A stretch of DNA of 64,000 nucleotides from Opitutia bacterium (GTDB lineage Bacteria > Verrucomicrobiota > Verrucomicrobiia > Opitutales > Opitutaceae), in assembly GCA_947449835.1 (NCBI GenBank), contig CANFSZ010000001.1:54140-118139 (forward strand). The letters run 5' to 3'. This document shows, piece by piece, positions 20,301 through 29,038 of the stretch. The notes beneath the pieces are model-generated. The model ran no database searches and was not told the DNA's origin. It worked only from the letters and a program-made list of their open reading frames with translations. How positions within the stretch are numbered: the stretch's first letter is position 1; each line of letters opens with the position of its first letter. A program made the position numbers and the translations under genes.

Positions 20301-20568
20301 AGGTGCCACCGAGCGAGCTGCTGGAGGACATCGATTCGATGCCGGCGATACTGGAGAATTGTTGTTCGAGTGGGGTGGCGACGGAAGCGGCCATCGTTTC
20401 CGGGCTCGCGCCGGGAAGACTGGCGGAGACGGAGATGGTCGGGAAATCGACGTTGGGTAGATCGCTGACGGGGAGGCGCTGGTAGGCCATCCATCCAAAA
20501 AGAGTGATGGCGGCAGTGACGAGGGTCGTCATCACCGGGCGGCGGATAAACTGTTCGGGGATATTCAT
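17392..20568 (-). CDS. RND efflux transporter permease (MdtB/MdtC-like)
   Basis: The product has 1058 residues and the full RND architecture. Landmarks are MNIPEQFIRRPVMTTLVTAA at the N-terminus, VGFVVDDAIVMLENIVRHIE with the conserved Asp pair in TM4, PVLFMGGVLGRLLHEFA, and a C-terminal NAIMMIDFALDAQR with RPIMMTTLAAIAGTMPIALG. This sequence style is that of MdtB/MdtC multidrug pumps. The adaptor gene is 12 bases upstream, so adaptor and permease form one operon and possibly continue into the second pump. Confidence 0.93.
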   Translation of the reverse strand: MNIPEQFIRRPVMTTLVTAAITLFGWMAYQRLPVSDLPNVDFPTISVSASLPGASPETMAASVATPLEQQFSSIAGIESMSSSSSLGGTSITMQFSLDRNIDGAAQDVQSAIAAVQRRLPRDMPNPPSFRKSNPNDDSVMLIALSSKTLALSEVNEFAETVLAQRISTVDGVAQVNVFGAQKYAVRVRLDPRALASRGIGIDEVRSALDTNNVNLPAGVIDGATKATTLIATGQLKSASGFGNVMVTYRNGAPVRLSDVAKVTDSVENEKSFSWFDYRFKEGVEDPAFAAGTKETRSIILSIQRQPGTNTIKVVDGIKSLLPAFRAQLPATIELDTVVDRSIAIRESVQDVKFTLVLAIILVVLVIFLFLRSLSATIIPSIAMPIAVLGTFAVMYFFDFSIDNISLLALTLSVGFVVDDAIVMLENIVRHIEKGETVMAASLRGSREIGFTILSMTISLVAVFIPVLFMGGVLGRLLHEFAVTISAAILVSGFVSLTLTPMLCSRFLKPINHHATHGRFYVLTERLFQSSVNLYERTLRLSLHWRKAILAVAFATIGLTLWLLVITPKGFIPTEDTGRIQVMVEAAQDTSFDAMVAYQRTVTATIRRNPYVKDCIVFLGTMGRSGGTSNTSRMYVSLIDGKRPSANQVSQMLRMETAGIPGVRVFPTVPPSIRLGSRGSSSVYQYTLYGTDLQELYRVTPPLVERVREIPGVIDVSSDLQITSPQLIIDIDRDKASSLGLNAQQVEDTLYSAFGARQVSTIYTSTNQYAVILELAEKYLRDPASLSLLYLRNREGKLIPLESVAKLRPSVGPLTVAHLGQVPAVTISFNLKPELALSEATEQIEKIAREMLPATVSGTFQGTAAAFTSSLQGLGLTLLIAVLVIYLVLGILYEDFVHPVTILSGLPAATFGALVTLLLFGQELNMYGYVGLIMLIGIVKKNAIMMIDFALDAQRNHGKTAEAAIFEACIVRFRPIMMTTLAAIAGTMPIALGWGAGADARRSLGLAVVGGLLVSQILTLYITPVFYLFMERFTKHLTPKPVAELEAAAASAAETATAR

Positions 20569-20580
20569 GGCGCCGGTGGG

Positions 20581-21804
20581 TTACTTGGACGTGTCGGAGC
20601 CTGTTTTCTTACTTTTGGCTTTATCGCCGCCGGCTTTGGTGCGCTTGCCATCCGCGGCGCCGCTGGCGCCTTCGGCGGTTTTAATCTCAACGGGTTTGCC
20701 GGGGATCACGCGGAGTTGGCCGTCGACGACGACCGTCTCGCCTTCGCTGAGGCCCTTGGCGATGACGGCGAGGGGACCGGCGAGACGCTCGACAATGACG
20801 GGGCGCAGTTCGGCGGTTTTATCGGCGAGGATGACGTAAACGTGTTGGCCGGCCTGCGAAGTTTGGAGGGCGCTGCTGGCGACGGTGAGGGCTTCGGGGG
20901 CGGCGAGGGTGACCGTGACCGTGGCGAATTGGCCGGGCCAGAGACGGTGTTGGGGGTTGGGGAAGGCGGCTTTGAGTTTGAGGGTTCCGGTCGAAGGATC
21001 GACGGTGTTGTCCATGAAGATGAGTTCGCCTTCCTCGGCTTGTTCGTCGGTGCCGGGGGGGATCACTTTGACCTTGATGGCGCCGGATGCGCGGTAGCGC
21101 ACGAGGGCGCCGAAGTATTGTTGGGGGACGCTGAAGGTGACGTTGATGGGACTGAGTTGGTGGACGGAGACGAGTTGGCCACCGGCCTCGTTGACGCGGA
21201 CTAGATCGCCTTCGTGGACCGGGATGTTGCCGGTGCGGCCCGTGAGCGGGGAGCGGATGGTGCAGTAATCGAGTTGGAGGCGGGCGTTGGCGGCGGCGGC
21301 TTCGCTGGCGAGTTGCTGGGATTGGAGCGCGCGGGCGGAGTCGGAGATGGCTTGGAACTGTTCTTGGGAGACGAGAGCGCTCTCGCTAAGGGCGCGGTAG
21401 CGGTCGACTTGAGCTAGGGCGGTGCCGAGTTGGACCTTAATGCGTTGGAGGTCGGCTTCGGCGGAGCGTAGGCTGTTTTGGAAGGGGCGGGGATCGATTT
21501 CGAAGAGAATGTCGCCCTGTTTGACGTCTTTGCCTTCGGTGAAATTGATTTTTATGAGCGTGCCGGTGACCTGGGAGCGCACGGAGGCGGTGCGACTGGG
21601 TTCGACGGCGCCGACGGCCTCGAGGTTGAGTGGGACGACCTTGCGTTCGACCTTGCCTGCGATCACGGGGGCAGCGCTACCGGCTCCGCGGCCGCCTCGG
21701 CCGGTGGCTTTATCGGCGCAGCCGCTCAGGCCGATCGCGAGAACTATGCTGATAATGCTGAGCAGCCGGACGTACGATGGGGACAAAGAAATCTGGGGCA
21801 GCAT
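20581..21804 (-). CDS. RND efflux periplasmic adaptor subunit (MdtA-like lipoprotein)
   Basis: The protein has 407 residues with a lipoprotein signal (ISIVLAIGLSGC). The HlyD-type order is visible: lipoyl half (TGTLIKINFTEGKDVKQGD), helical hairpin, second half (CTIRSPLTGRTGNIPVHEGD), beta-barrel and membrane-proximal domain. The C-terminus is lysine-rich and low-complexity. It is the first gene of the minus-strand efflux block, divergent from serA across about 200 bases that must contain both promoters. Confidence 0.92.
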   Translation of the reverse strand: MLPQISLSPSYVRLLSIISIVLAIGLSGCADKATGRGGRGAGSAAPVIAGKVERKVVPLNLEAVGAVEPSRTASVRSQVTGTLIKINFTEGKDVKQGDILFEIDPRPFQNSLRSAEADLQRIKVQLGTALAQVDRYRALSESALVSQEQFQAISDSARALQSQQLASEAAAANARLQLDYCTIRSPLTGRTGNIPVHEGDLVRVNEAGGQLVSVHQLSPINVTFSVPQQYFGALVRYRASGAIKVKVIPPGTDEQAEEGELIFMDNTVDPSTGTLKLKAAFPNPQHRLWPGQFATVTVTLAAPEALTVASSALQTSQAGQHVYVILADKTAELRPVIVERLAGPLAVIAKGLSEGETVVVDGQLRVIPGKPVEIKTAEGASGAADGKRTKAGGDKAKSKKTGSDTSK

Positions 21805-22005
21805 GGGATGAAAAAGAGATTAAAGTCTTAAATGTGAGTCCGCTTGGGGGTTAATTCTTAAAGACGTAGGATTGAGTAAAGGGATTCGAGGTCAATTCAT
21901 GGGCAAGATACGTGCCGCGGTCACGCCTGTAACGGCCATCTTATTAATAACCTTTTCCTTGCTTGGCCGAGGCAGGGGGATTTCCCTCGTGGGACCTCTG
22001 TCCAT

Positions 22006-23595
22006 ATGAAAGTCCTCGTTGCTGATAAGATCTCACCTAAGGGAGTCGCCTTTCTGCGTACGCAGCCCGGCCTTGAAGTCATAGAGGCTTACGGCTCCTC
22101 GCCGGAAAAAATCCTCGAGCTGGTGAAGGACGTGCACGCCATCGCCGTACGCTCCGAGACCAAGATCACCGCCGCCGTATTTGCCGCGGCCCCCTTGCTC
22201 AAAGTCGTGGGCCGCGCCGGCGTCGGCGTGGACAACGTCGATGTCGATGCCGCCACCGAACGCGGCGTGATCGTCATGAACACCCCCTCGGGCAACACCG
22301 TGGCGACCGCCGAGCTCACGTTTACCCACATCCTCTGCGGCGCGCGGCCCGTGCCTCAAGCCGCCGCCTCCATGAAAGCCGGCCAATGGGATCGGAAAAG
22401 TTTCTCCGGCATCGAGCTCTTTAAAAAAACCCTCGGAATCGTCGGCCTGGGCCGCATCGGCGGCGAAGTTGCCAAGCGCGCCCAAGCCTTCGGCATGCGC
22501 GTACTCGCCTACGACCCGTACCTCGCCCCCAGTCGCGCCAAGGCCATGCAGATCGAGGGCGTCTCGCTGGACGAACTCCTCGCCCAATCCGATTACATCA
22601 CCGTCCACATGCCGCTGACGGAAGACACTCACTACATGATCGACGAAGCGGCGTTCGCCAAGGCCAAGAAAGGCCTGCGCATCTTCAACTGCGCGCGCGG
22701 TGGTATTATTAAAGAAAGCGCGCTCATCGCCGCGCTGAAATCTGGCCAAGTCGCCGCCGCCGGTCTCGACGTCTTTGAAGAAGAGCCGCTCGCCAAAGAC
22801 AGCGAGCTGCGCACCTTGCCCAACGTCACGCTCACGCCCCACCTCGGCGCTTCCACCGCCGAAGCGCAAGACGCCGTCGGCGTCGAAGTCGCCGAGCAGA
22901 TCGCCGATGTCCTCCTCAACGGCGCCGTGCGCAACGCCGTCAATCTCCCCTCCGTCGACGCCGCCACCGCCAAGATCCTCGGGCCTTACCTCGATCTCGG
23001 CGCCAAACTCGGCACGCTGGTCCAACAACTCGCTCCGGCCGCCGTCGCCAAATTACGCATCACCTATTTCGGCAAAATCGTCGACCTCGACGCCAACGCC
23101 ATCACGCGCTCCATCCAGCGCGGCTACCTCACGCGCATCAGCGGCGAGGGCGTCAACGTCGTCAATGCCCCGATCATGCTCGAACGCCTCGGCTTGCGCA
23201 GCGAGATCATCAAATCCTCCGACGATTCCGATTACACGGAGTTGATCCTCGTCGAAGCCGTCGCCGCCGATGGTTCCGCGCGCAGCGCCGCGGGCACGCT
23301 CATCACCAAGGCCAACAGCCCGCGCATCGTCGCCGTCAACGGTCGCGAGGTCGAAGCCCTCGCCGCTGGCAAACTGCTCATCATCGAAAATCAAGACGCA
23401 CCCGGCATGATCGGTTACGTCGGTACGCTCCTCGGCAAAGACAAGGTCAACATCGCCAACATGTCCCTCAGTCGCCAACAGGCCGGCGAGACCGCGCTCA
23501 TGGTGATTAACCTCGATAGCGAACCCAGCGCCGCGGCCCGCGCCGAATTGAAGGCGCATCCCGCGATCAAGCTCGCGAAATTCGTCCAACTTTAA
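22006..23595 (+). CDS. serA: D-3-phosphoglycerate dehydrogenase
   Basis: The enzyme commits 3-phosphoglycerate to serine synthesis. It has 529 residues, the long form: substrate and NAD-binding domains ([15 protein letters not shown]; nucleotide motif [14 protein letters not shown]; catalytic residues in [17 protein letters not shown] and [12 protein letters not shown]), an intervening ASB domain (about 320-450), and a C-terminal ACT domain starting near [17 protein letters not shown] that probably binds serine for feedback control. It heads a plus-strand amino-acid biosynthesis run and has strongly C-ending codon use. Confidence 0.96.
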   Translation: MKVLVADKISPKGVAFLRTQPGLEVIEAYGSSPEKILELVKDVHAIAVRSETKITAAVFAAAPLLKVVGRAGVGVDNVDVDAATERGVIVMNTPSGNTVATAELTFTHILCGARPVPQAAASMKAGQWDRKSFSGIELFKKTLGIVGLGRIGGEVAKRAQAFGMRVLAYDPYLAPSRAKAMQIEGVSLDELLAQSDYITVHMPLTEDTHYMIDEAAFAKAKKGLRIFNCARGGIIKESALIAALKSGQVAAAGLDVFEEEPLAKDSELRTLPNVTLTPHLGASTAEAQDAVGVEVAEQIADVLLNGAVRNAVNLPSVDAATAKILGPYLDLGAKLGTLVQQLAPAAVAKLRITYFGKIVDLDANAITRSIQRGYLTRISGEGVNVVNAPIMLERLGLRSEIIKSSDDSDYTELILVEAVAADGSARSAAGTLITKANSPRIVAVNGREVEALAAGKLLIIENQDAPGMIGYVGTLLGKDKVNIANMSLSRQQAGETALMVINLDSEPSAAARAELKAHPAIKLAKFVQL

Positions 23596-23614
23596 TCCCG
23601 TCTAACCCCCAGCG

Positions 23615-24301
23615 TTGCTCCCGCCTCTTCCCGTGTTCACAGCCCTCATCTTCACCGCTCTCGTCGGCTACCTATTAGGCGCGTTGCCTTTTGGTTATCT
23701 GGTCGCGCGCGCCAAGGGCGTGAACATCTTTGAGGTCGGCAGCAAAAATCCCGGTGCCACCAACGTGCGCCGCGTGCTCGGTCCTGGCCCGGGTAATCTG
23801 GTCTTCGCGCTCGATGCCGCCAAAGGCGCTTTGGCTGCGGCGTGGGCTTTCGGCTCCAGCAGCAAGCTCACGATCGATCTCTCGGCCCCGTTTTCGTTGC
23901 TCAACGGCACCTACGCGGGCGCCGATTGGGTTAATCTGGGGATGGCCGGTCTGGTGGGCGCTATGCTCGGTCACAGTTTTTCCTGCTTCACGGGTTTCCG
24001 CGGGGGCAAAGGCGTCGCCACCGCCGCCGGAGGTTGTCTCGTGCTCATGCCTTTGGGCGCGCTCGTCGCCGTTGTAGTGTGGGTCGCGACGTTTTATGCC
24101 AGCCGCTACGTCTCGCTCGCGTCGATCCTCTCGGCGGTGGCGCTGCCGATCACGGTGTTTTTTCAGGGCCAGCCGAAACCGCTTCTCGTGTTTTCTAGCC
24201 TCGCCTCGCTCTTTGTGATCGTGCGGCACCGCGCCAACATCACGCGTCTCATTAACGGCACGGAAAATCGTTTTGTGAAAAAACCTGCCGACGCGCCATG
24301 A
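23615..24301 (+). CDS. plsY: Acyl-phosphate glycerol-3-phosphate acyltransferase PlsY
   Basis: This integral membrane enzyme transfers an acyl group from acyl-phosphate to glycerol-3-phosphate, the first step of phospholipid synthesis. The three family motifs are visible: GSKNPGATNVRRVLG, HSFSCFTGFRGGKGVATA and a late region preceding RHRANITRLINGTE. There are about five hydrophobic segments. The start is uncertain: TTG at 23615 or in-frame GTG at 23633, neither with a good ribosome-binding site. Its TGA overlaps the ATG of hom (ATGA). Confidence 0.93.
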   Translation: MLPPLPVFTALIFTALVGYLLGALPFGYLVARAKGVNIFEVGSKNPGATNVRRVLGPGPGNLVFALDAAKGALAAAWAFGSSSKLTIDLSAPFSLLNGTYAGADWVNLGMAGLVGAMLGHSFSCFTGFRGGKGVATAAGGCLVLMPLGALVAVVVWVATFYASRYVSLASILSAVALPITVFFQGQPKPLLVFSSLASLFVIVRHRANITRLINGTENRFVKKPADAP

Positions 24302-25620
24302 GCTCGCCCCTGACTATCACAATCGGTATCTGTGGCTTCGGCACCGTGGGCCAAGGCGTCTGGAAACACCTTGAGCGCTCGCGTGCGCTGCTCGAGACCC
24401 GGCTCGGCGCCAAGCTCGTGCTCGCACGCGCTTCCGCCCGCGATCTCAAGAAAAAGCGCCCGGTTAAAATCGCCGCCGCCAAGCTCACCGACGATCCGCT
24501 CGCCATCGCGACCGATCCCAAGATCGACATCGTCTGCGAACTCATGGGCGGCACCGGCCTCGCTCGCCAAGTGACGCTCGCCGCCCTTACGCGCGGCAAA
24601 ATCGTCGTCTCCGCCAACAAAGCCCTCATCTGCGCCCACGGCGCCGAGATTTTTGCGACGGCGCGTAAGCACGGCGGGCATTTCTTTTTTGAAGCCAGCG
24701 TCGCCGGCGGCATCCCGCTCATCAAAGCCCTGCGCGAAGGCCTCGTCGCCAACCGTTTCACCCGCATTTACGGCATCCTTAACGGCACGTGTAACTACAT
24801 CCTCACGCAGATGGAGGAGCGCGACGCGCCCTACGCCGATGTCCTCGCCGATGCCAAACGCCTCGGCTACGCCGAAGCCGATGAATCCCTCGACGTCGAT
24901 GGTTGGGACACCGCCCACAAAGCCTCGGTCCTCGCTTGGCTCGCCCACGGCATGTGGATCAAGCCCGACCGCATGCTCGTCGAAGGCATCAGCCGCATCA
25001 CGCCAGCCGATTTCAAGACCGCTGCCACCCTCGGCTACGGGATCAAGCTGCTCGCGGTTATCACCCGTGATTTCACGACCAACGAAATCAGTGTCCGCGT
25101 GCAACCCACGCTGCTGCCCGAGGGCAACGTCCTCGCCAACGTCAGCGGCGTCTTCAACGCGATCTCCGTCACGGGCGACATCGTCGGCACCACGCTTTAT
25201 ATCGGCCGCGGCGCGGGCCAAGACGCTACCGCCAGCGCCGTCATCAGCGACATCGCCGATGCGGTCGCGCTGCTGCGTCACGGCAAAGGCGCGCACCACA
25301 TGGGCGACGACGCGCCCGCCCCGTGCGCCGATTGCCGCCTCGCTCCGCCCGAGCGTATTCGCAGCCGCTACTACGTTCGTCTCTCGGTAAAAGACCAACC
25401 CGGCGTCCTCGCTCGCGTCGCCTCCGTGATGGCCAAACACCACGTCAGCATCGCCAGCGTGATTCAAAATCCCTCCGACCGCATCGGCGCCGCCTCGCTT
25501 GTACTTACGACGCACGAGAGCGACGAACGCGCCATCGGCGCCACCCTCAAACACCTCGCCGGTTTGAGCAGCGTGCTCGAACCACCCGTGCTGCTCCGCA
25601 TCGGCGATTTCAACGACTGA
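24298..25620 (+). CDS. hom: Homoserine dehydrogenase
   Basis: The enzyme reduces aspartate semialdehyde to homoserine, the branch point to threonine and methionine. It has 440 residues: an NAD(P)-binding domain (ICGFGTVGQGVWKHL, then VSANKALI), a catalytic domain with GILNGTCNYILTQM and the Asp-rich region DESLDVDGWDTAHKASVLAW, and a C-terminal ACT domain (VKDQPGVLARVASVMAKHH) that normally carries threonine feedback. It is followed 17 bases later by lysC. Confidence 0.96.
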   Translation: MSSPLTITIGICGFGTVGQGVWKHLERSRALLETRLGAKLVLARASARDLKKKRPVKIAAAKLTDDPLAIATDPKIDIVCELMGGTGLARQVTLAALTRGKIVVSANKALICAHGAEIFATARKHGGHFFFEASVAGGIPLIKALREGLVANRFTRIYGILNGTCNYILTQMEERDAPYADVLADAKRLGYAEADESLDVDGWDTAHKASVLAWLAHGMWIKPDRMLVEGISRITPADFKTAATLGYGIKLLAVITRDFTTNEISVRVQPTLLPEGNVLANVSGVFNAISVTGDIVGTTLYIGRGAGQDATASAVISDIADAVALLRHGKGAHHMGDDAPAPCADCRLAPPERIRSRYYVRLSVKDQPGVLARVASVMAKHHVSIASVIQNPSDRIGAASLVLTTHESDERAIGATLKHLAGLSSVLEPPVLLRIGDFND

Positions 25621-25637
25621 TTTTTTCAAACCAGACC

Positions 25638-26855
25638 ATGGCCCGTATCGTCCAAAAATATGGCGGCACCTCCGTCGGTGACGTCGAACGCATTAAAAAA
25701 GTCGCCGAGCGCATCAAAGGCACCCGAGACGAAGGCAACGAGGTCGTCGTCGTCGTATCCGCTCGCGCTGGCGTGACCAACGAGCTCATCGCTCGCGCCA
25801 AAGCCGTCTGCCCCGATCCCAGCGAGCGCGAACTCGACCAACTCCTCGCCATCGGCGAACAAGAAACCATCGCCCTCGTCGCCATGGCCCTTCAAGGCAT
25901 CGGCGCCGACGCCGTCAGCTACACCGGCGCCCAAGCCGGCATCTTTACCGACAAGGTTCACACCAAGGCGAAGATCCAAGGCATCAATCCGAAGCCCATG
26001 GAGAAAGAGCTCAAAGCCGGCCGCATTATCATCGTCGCCGGCTTTCAAGGCGCGGATGACGAAGGCCGCATCACGACCCTCGGTCGCGGTGGTTCCGATC
26101 TCACCGCCATCGCACTCGCCGCCGCCCTCAAGGCCGACAAATGCGAAATCTACACCGATGTTGATGGCGTCTACACCGCCGATCCTCGCGTGGTGAAAAA
26201 CGCCAAAAAAATCCCCGAGATCAGCTACGACGAGATGCTCGAACTCGCCTCGTCCGGCTCCAAGGTCATGCAGTCGCGCTCCGTCGAATTCGCGGCGAAG
26301 TACGACGTCGTTTTTGAAGTCCGCTCCTCCTTTAACCACAATCCAGGAACCATCGTGAAAAAAGAAGTCGCCTACATGGAAAAAGTCGTCGTGCGCGGTG
26401 TCGCCGTCGATAAAGACCAGGCCAAGGTCATCGTCAGTAATATCGTCGATAAGCCCGGCTCGGCCGCGAAGGTCTTCCGAGCCCTCGCTGACGCCTCCGT
26501 ACTCGTCGACATGATCGTACAAAACGTCGGCCGCCACGGTGTGGCCAACCTCACCTTCACCGTACCCCAGACCGACACGCGCAAGGCCGTCAAAGCTCTC
26601 GAGCCCGTCCTCGCCGCGATCGGCGGCGGCCAAGTCGCCGTCCACGAACACATCGCCAAACTCTCGGTCGTCGGCGTCGGCATGAAGACGCACAGCGGTG
26701 TCGCCGCGACGCTCTTCCAGTCGCTCGCCGAAGCCGGCATCAACATCGAGCTCATCAGCACCTCGGAGATTAAAATTTCCGTCGTGATAGATCTCGACCG
26801 TGTCGAAGAAGCCGCTCGCGTCGCCCACGCCGCGTTTCACCTCGATCAAGTTTGA
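25638..26855 (+). CDS. lysC: Aspartate kinase
   Basis: The enzyme phosphorylates aspartate, the first step to lysine, threonine and methionine. The start at 25638 gives 405 residues beginning MARIVQKYGGTSVG. Nucleotide-site residues are in GRGGSDLTAIALAAAL and DVDGVYTADPR, and the sequence SSGSKVMQSRSVEFA follows. Two ACT domains occupy about residues 265-400, as in feedback-regulated LysC. The open frame extends upstream into hom, but that extension is out of frame with hom and lacks family similarity. Confidence 0.96.
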   Translation: MARIVQKYGGTSVGDVERIKKVAERIKGTRDEGNEVVVVVSARAGVTNELIARAKAVCPDPSERELDQLLAIGEQETIALVAMALQGIGADAVSYTGAQAGIFTDKVHTKAKIQGINPKPMEKELKAGRIIIVAGFQGADDEGRITTLGRGGSDLTAIALAAALKADKCEIYTDVDGVYTADPRVVKNAKKIPEISYDEMLELASSGSKVMQSRSVEFAAKYDVVFEVRSSFNHNPGTIVKKEVAYMEKVVVRGVAVDKDQAKVIVSNIVDKPGSAAKVFRALADASVLVDMIVQNVGRHGVANLTFTVPQTDTRKAVKALEPVLAAIGGGQVAVHEHIAKLSVVGVGMKTHSGVAATLFQSLAEAGINIELISTSEIKISVVIDLDRVEEAARVAHAAFHLDQV

Positions 26856-26903
26856 GGCGGAGCGGGTGAACTCAAACCCGCCGCCTTAACTTGGCCTTTT
26901 TTC
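26855..26903 (+). terminator. Imperfect hairpin after lysC, possible terminator or attenuator
   Basis: AGGCGG at 26855-26860 can pair with CCGCCT at 26881-26886, extended inside by five more pairs (26863-26867 with 26876-26880) after a two-base bulge, with an 8-base loop. A run of T begins about 10 bases downstream (26897-26902), so the T tract is not adjacent to the stem. It lies between lysC and thrC and could reduce read-through. Confidence 0.35.
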
Positions 26904-26932
26904 GGGCGATCACGTTCCGCGCCCTTTTCCCC

Positions 26933-28294
26933 ATGCGCTACCTTTCCACCCGTGGATTGACCGAGCCCGTCGGTTTTTCCGATGCCGTCGCCATCGGTTT
27001 GGCGCCTGACGGTGGGTTGTATTTGCCGGAGACGCTCCCGCAATTTTCTGCGGCTGACCTCCGCCGCTTTGAGACGCTCGGCTACGCCGAGCTTTGTTTC
27101 GAATTTTTGCGGCGTTTTGCGACGGATATTCCGCCGGAGACACTGCGTGAGTTGGTCGCGCAGTCTTACACGACGTTTTCCGATCCGGGCATCGCCCCGC
27201 TGAAGGAACTCTCAAAAAATCTCTACGTCCTCGAGCTGTTTCACGGCCCGACGCTGGCGTTTAAAGATTTCGCGCTGCAACTCCTCGGTAATCTCTACGG
27301 GCACCAGTGCAGCTTGCGCCGCGAATCGATCAACGTCCTCGGCGCCACTTCCGGCGACACGGGCGCGGCGGCGATCCACGGGCTACTCGGGAAGCCGGGG
27401 ACGGCGATTTTTATTCTCTATCCCGACGGACGCGTGTCGCCGCTTCAGGAGCGCCAGATGGCGTGCACCGGCGCGGCAAATGTCTTCGCGCTCGCCGTTG
27501 ATGGCTCGTTTGACGACGCGCAGACGTCATTGAAAGAAATTTTCGGCGACCAAAAATTCCGCCAACAACACCGCCTCTCGGCGGTAAATTCGGTCAACAT
27601 CGCCCGGGTGTTGGCGCAGTCGGTTTATTATTTGTACGCCTTTTTGCGGCTGCCAGCGGCGACGCGCGCCGAGACGGAGTTCGTGGTGCCGACGGGCAAT
27701 TTCGGCAACGTGCTCGCGGGTTGGCTACTCCAAAAAATGGGCGTGCCGCTGCGCAGCTTCAAGGTCGCGACCAATCAGAATGATATTCTCTACCGTCTGT
27801 TCACGACGGGCGAATACCGCGTCTCAGCCGTCGCGCCGAGTCTGGCTCCCTCGATGGATATTCAAGTATCGAGCAACTTTGAGCGTTTCTTGTACCTGAG
27901 CGTGGGTGGTGACGCGGCGAAGGTACGAGACGTGATGCAGACGTTTAAGTCGACCGGCGGGTACCAATTTGAAAATTTCGCACGCGACACGCTGAGCGCG
28001 TCGCGCTGCACAGATGCGCAGATTCCGGGGATCATCCGCTCGGTTTACGAACGCTTTGGCTACATCGTCGATCCGCACACGGCCTGTGGTTTCGCGGAAT
28101 TGGCGCAGGATCGCCCGAGCGTGGTCCTGGCGACGGCGAGTCCGGCCAAGTTTCCCGACACGATTGTTTCCGCCATCGGTATCGAACCCAAGGACCCAAG
28201 CTTGGAGGCGCTGAAGTCGCGGCCGGTGCAGAAATATTTACTGAAGACCGACGCGACCTCGATCCGTGGTTTTATCGAGCAACACGCGGTCTGA
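26933..28294 (+). CDS. thrC: Threonine synthase
   Basis: This PLP enzyme converts O-phosphohomoserine to threonine. From the start at 26933 (MRYLSTRGLTEPVGFSDAV) it has 453 residues, as in the long bacterial class. The PLP Lys is in FHGPTLAFKDFALQLLG. The phosphate-binding loop is LGATSGDTGAAAIHG, and the substrate region includes VNSVNIARVLAQSVYY. A TTG start at 26891 would add 14 residues absent from the family. With hom and lysC it makes a threonine-branch cluster; homoserine kinase is not in the window. Confidence 0.95.
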   Translation: MRYLSTRGLTEPVGFSDAVAIGLAPDGGLYLPETLPQFSAADLRRFETLGYAELCFEFLRRFATDIPPETLRELVAQSYTTFSDPGIAPLKELSKNLYVLELFHGPTLAFKDFALQLLGNLYGHQCSLRRESINVLGATSGDTGAAAIHGLLGKPGTAIFILYPDGRVSPLQERQMACTGAANVFALAVDGSFDDAQTSLKEIFGDQKFRQQHRLSAVNSVNIARVLAQSVYYLYAFLRLPAATRAETEFVVPTGNFGNVLAGWLLQKMGVPLRSFKVATNQNDILYRLFTTGEYRVSAVAPSLAPSMDIQVSSNFERFLYLSVGGDAAKVRDVMQTFKSTGGYQFENFARDTLSASRCTDAQIPGIIRSVYERFGYIVDPHTACGFAELAQDRPSVVLATASPAKFPDTIVSAIGIEPKDPSLEALKSRPVQKYLLKTDATSIRGFIEQHAV

Positions 28295-28323
28295 TTCTCT
28301 GCAGGTGGCGGTCGGGCGAGGAA

Positions 28324-28810
28324 TTATTTTAACGTCATCACGTACTCGCCTTCCTGCGTTTCATCGGGAGGAGCGATTTGATAGCGTCGCACGATCTCAA
28401 GGTAAACGCGCGCGCAGAGCGATGCACTCGAGCCCATCCCAGCGCATAGCCGCACGACCAATCCGTCGGCTTTGACCCCATCGTTGCCGGCGGCCGGATC
28501 GACGAATAAAATATCCCAAGCGACCACGGCCGGTTTGCCTAGGGCGACCGCTTGCATGAACTAGCCGTGAATTTTGCGATCCTAGGGCTAGCGGCCCACT
28601 TCCTTGACGCTGTGATCGTCGATACCGACTATCATTTACGCGATCATCGGGCGGCGGTTGGAAATGCGCGCGCAATCGGGTGACTTGGTCTTGCTTGAAG
28701 TTTTCGAGATGCTGAAACTACGATGTCTGGCCCAACGCGAAGGTGAGACCGATGCAAAGTGCCGTGGGTAATAGGTGGTCTTTAATCGATTCCAGCCAGC
28801 GCGGGTTCAT
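28324..28810 (-). pseudogene. Decayed CHASE2-domain sensor gene
   Basis: Reading the minus strand from ATG 28810 gives MNPRWLESIKDHLL and a membrane segment, then after a TAG (28718-28720) FQHLENFKQDQVTRLRAHF. After a one-base shift near 28635 it continues MIVGIDDHSVKEVGR-stop-P-stop-DRKIHG-stop-FMQAVALG and PAVVAWDILFVDPAAGND. This is the CHASE2 pattern: IDDxS, then GRWPW, then PAVVAWDILF. Four in-frame TAG codons (28718, 28588, 28582, 28561) and one frameshift break it. The C-terminal output domain is missing; the frame ends in TAA at 28324. CHASE2 domains are extracytoplasmic sensors fused to cyclases or kinases. The domain call is from recognised motifs, not a search. Confidence 0.72.
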
Positions 28811-28999
28811 GCGAGCCTGAGCGTTTCCGTCTGCGATAGTTGGCTGAACTAGAAAACCCATCGCATCGGCGTCGGCTCGGCGGTAACAATTTGGCCGATT
28901 CGGTCCTAGTCTTAAACGGTATCGCGCGGCTTCGAGCTGGCGGTTTTGGTGGTTAGCTTGAGCGTAGGGCTGCGCTGAAGATGCCGTATAAAAGCTCCC
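28807..28999 (-). pseudogene. Tail of a broken gene upstream of the CHASE2 remnant
   Basis: One minus-strand frame reads SPTLKLTTKTASSKPRDTV, then TAA and TAG, DRIGQIVTAEPTPMRWVF, TAG, FSQLSQTETLRLA and TGA. Its TGA (28807-28809) overlaps the ATG of the CHASE2 remnant as ATGA, the arrangement of translationally coupled operon genes. That argues both were once real. FecR-domain proteins are common upstream partners of CHASE2 genes, but too little is left to identify this one. The 5' part is gone; cimA begins at 29039 on the other strand. Confidence 0.4.
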
Positions 29000-29038
29000 T
29001 TGCCTCGGTGGGCGGAAGCGACAACTTTCTCCTATCGC

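Noticed and set aside
25323..25637. Upstream extension of the lysC frame inside hom
   Set aside because: It is an alternative frame of hom with no aspartate-kinase similarity; KYGGTSVG follows the ATG at 25638.
28324..28810. TAG codons in the CHASE2 remnant read as Trp (amber recoding)
   Set aside because: The gene also has a frameshift and has lost its output domain, and intact genes nearby (ccoI, vapC) end in TAG, so TAG acts as a normal stop here.
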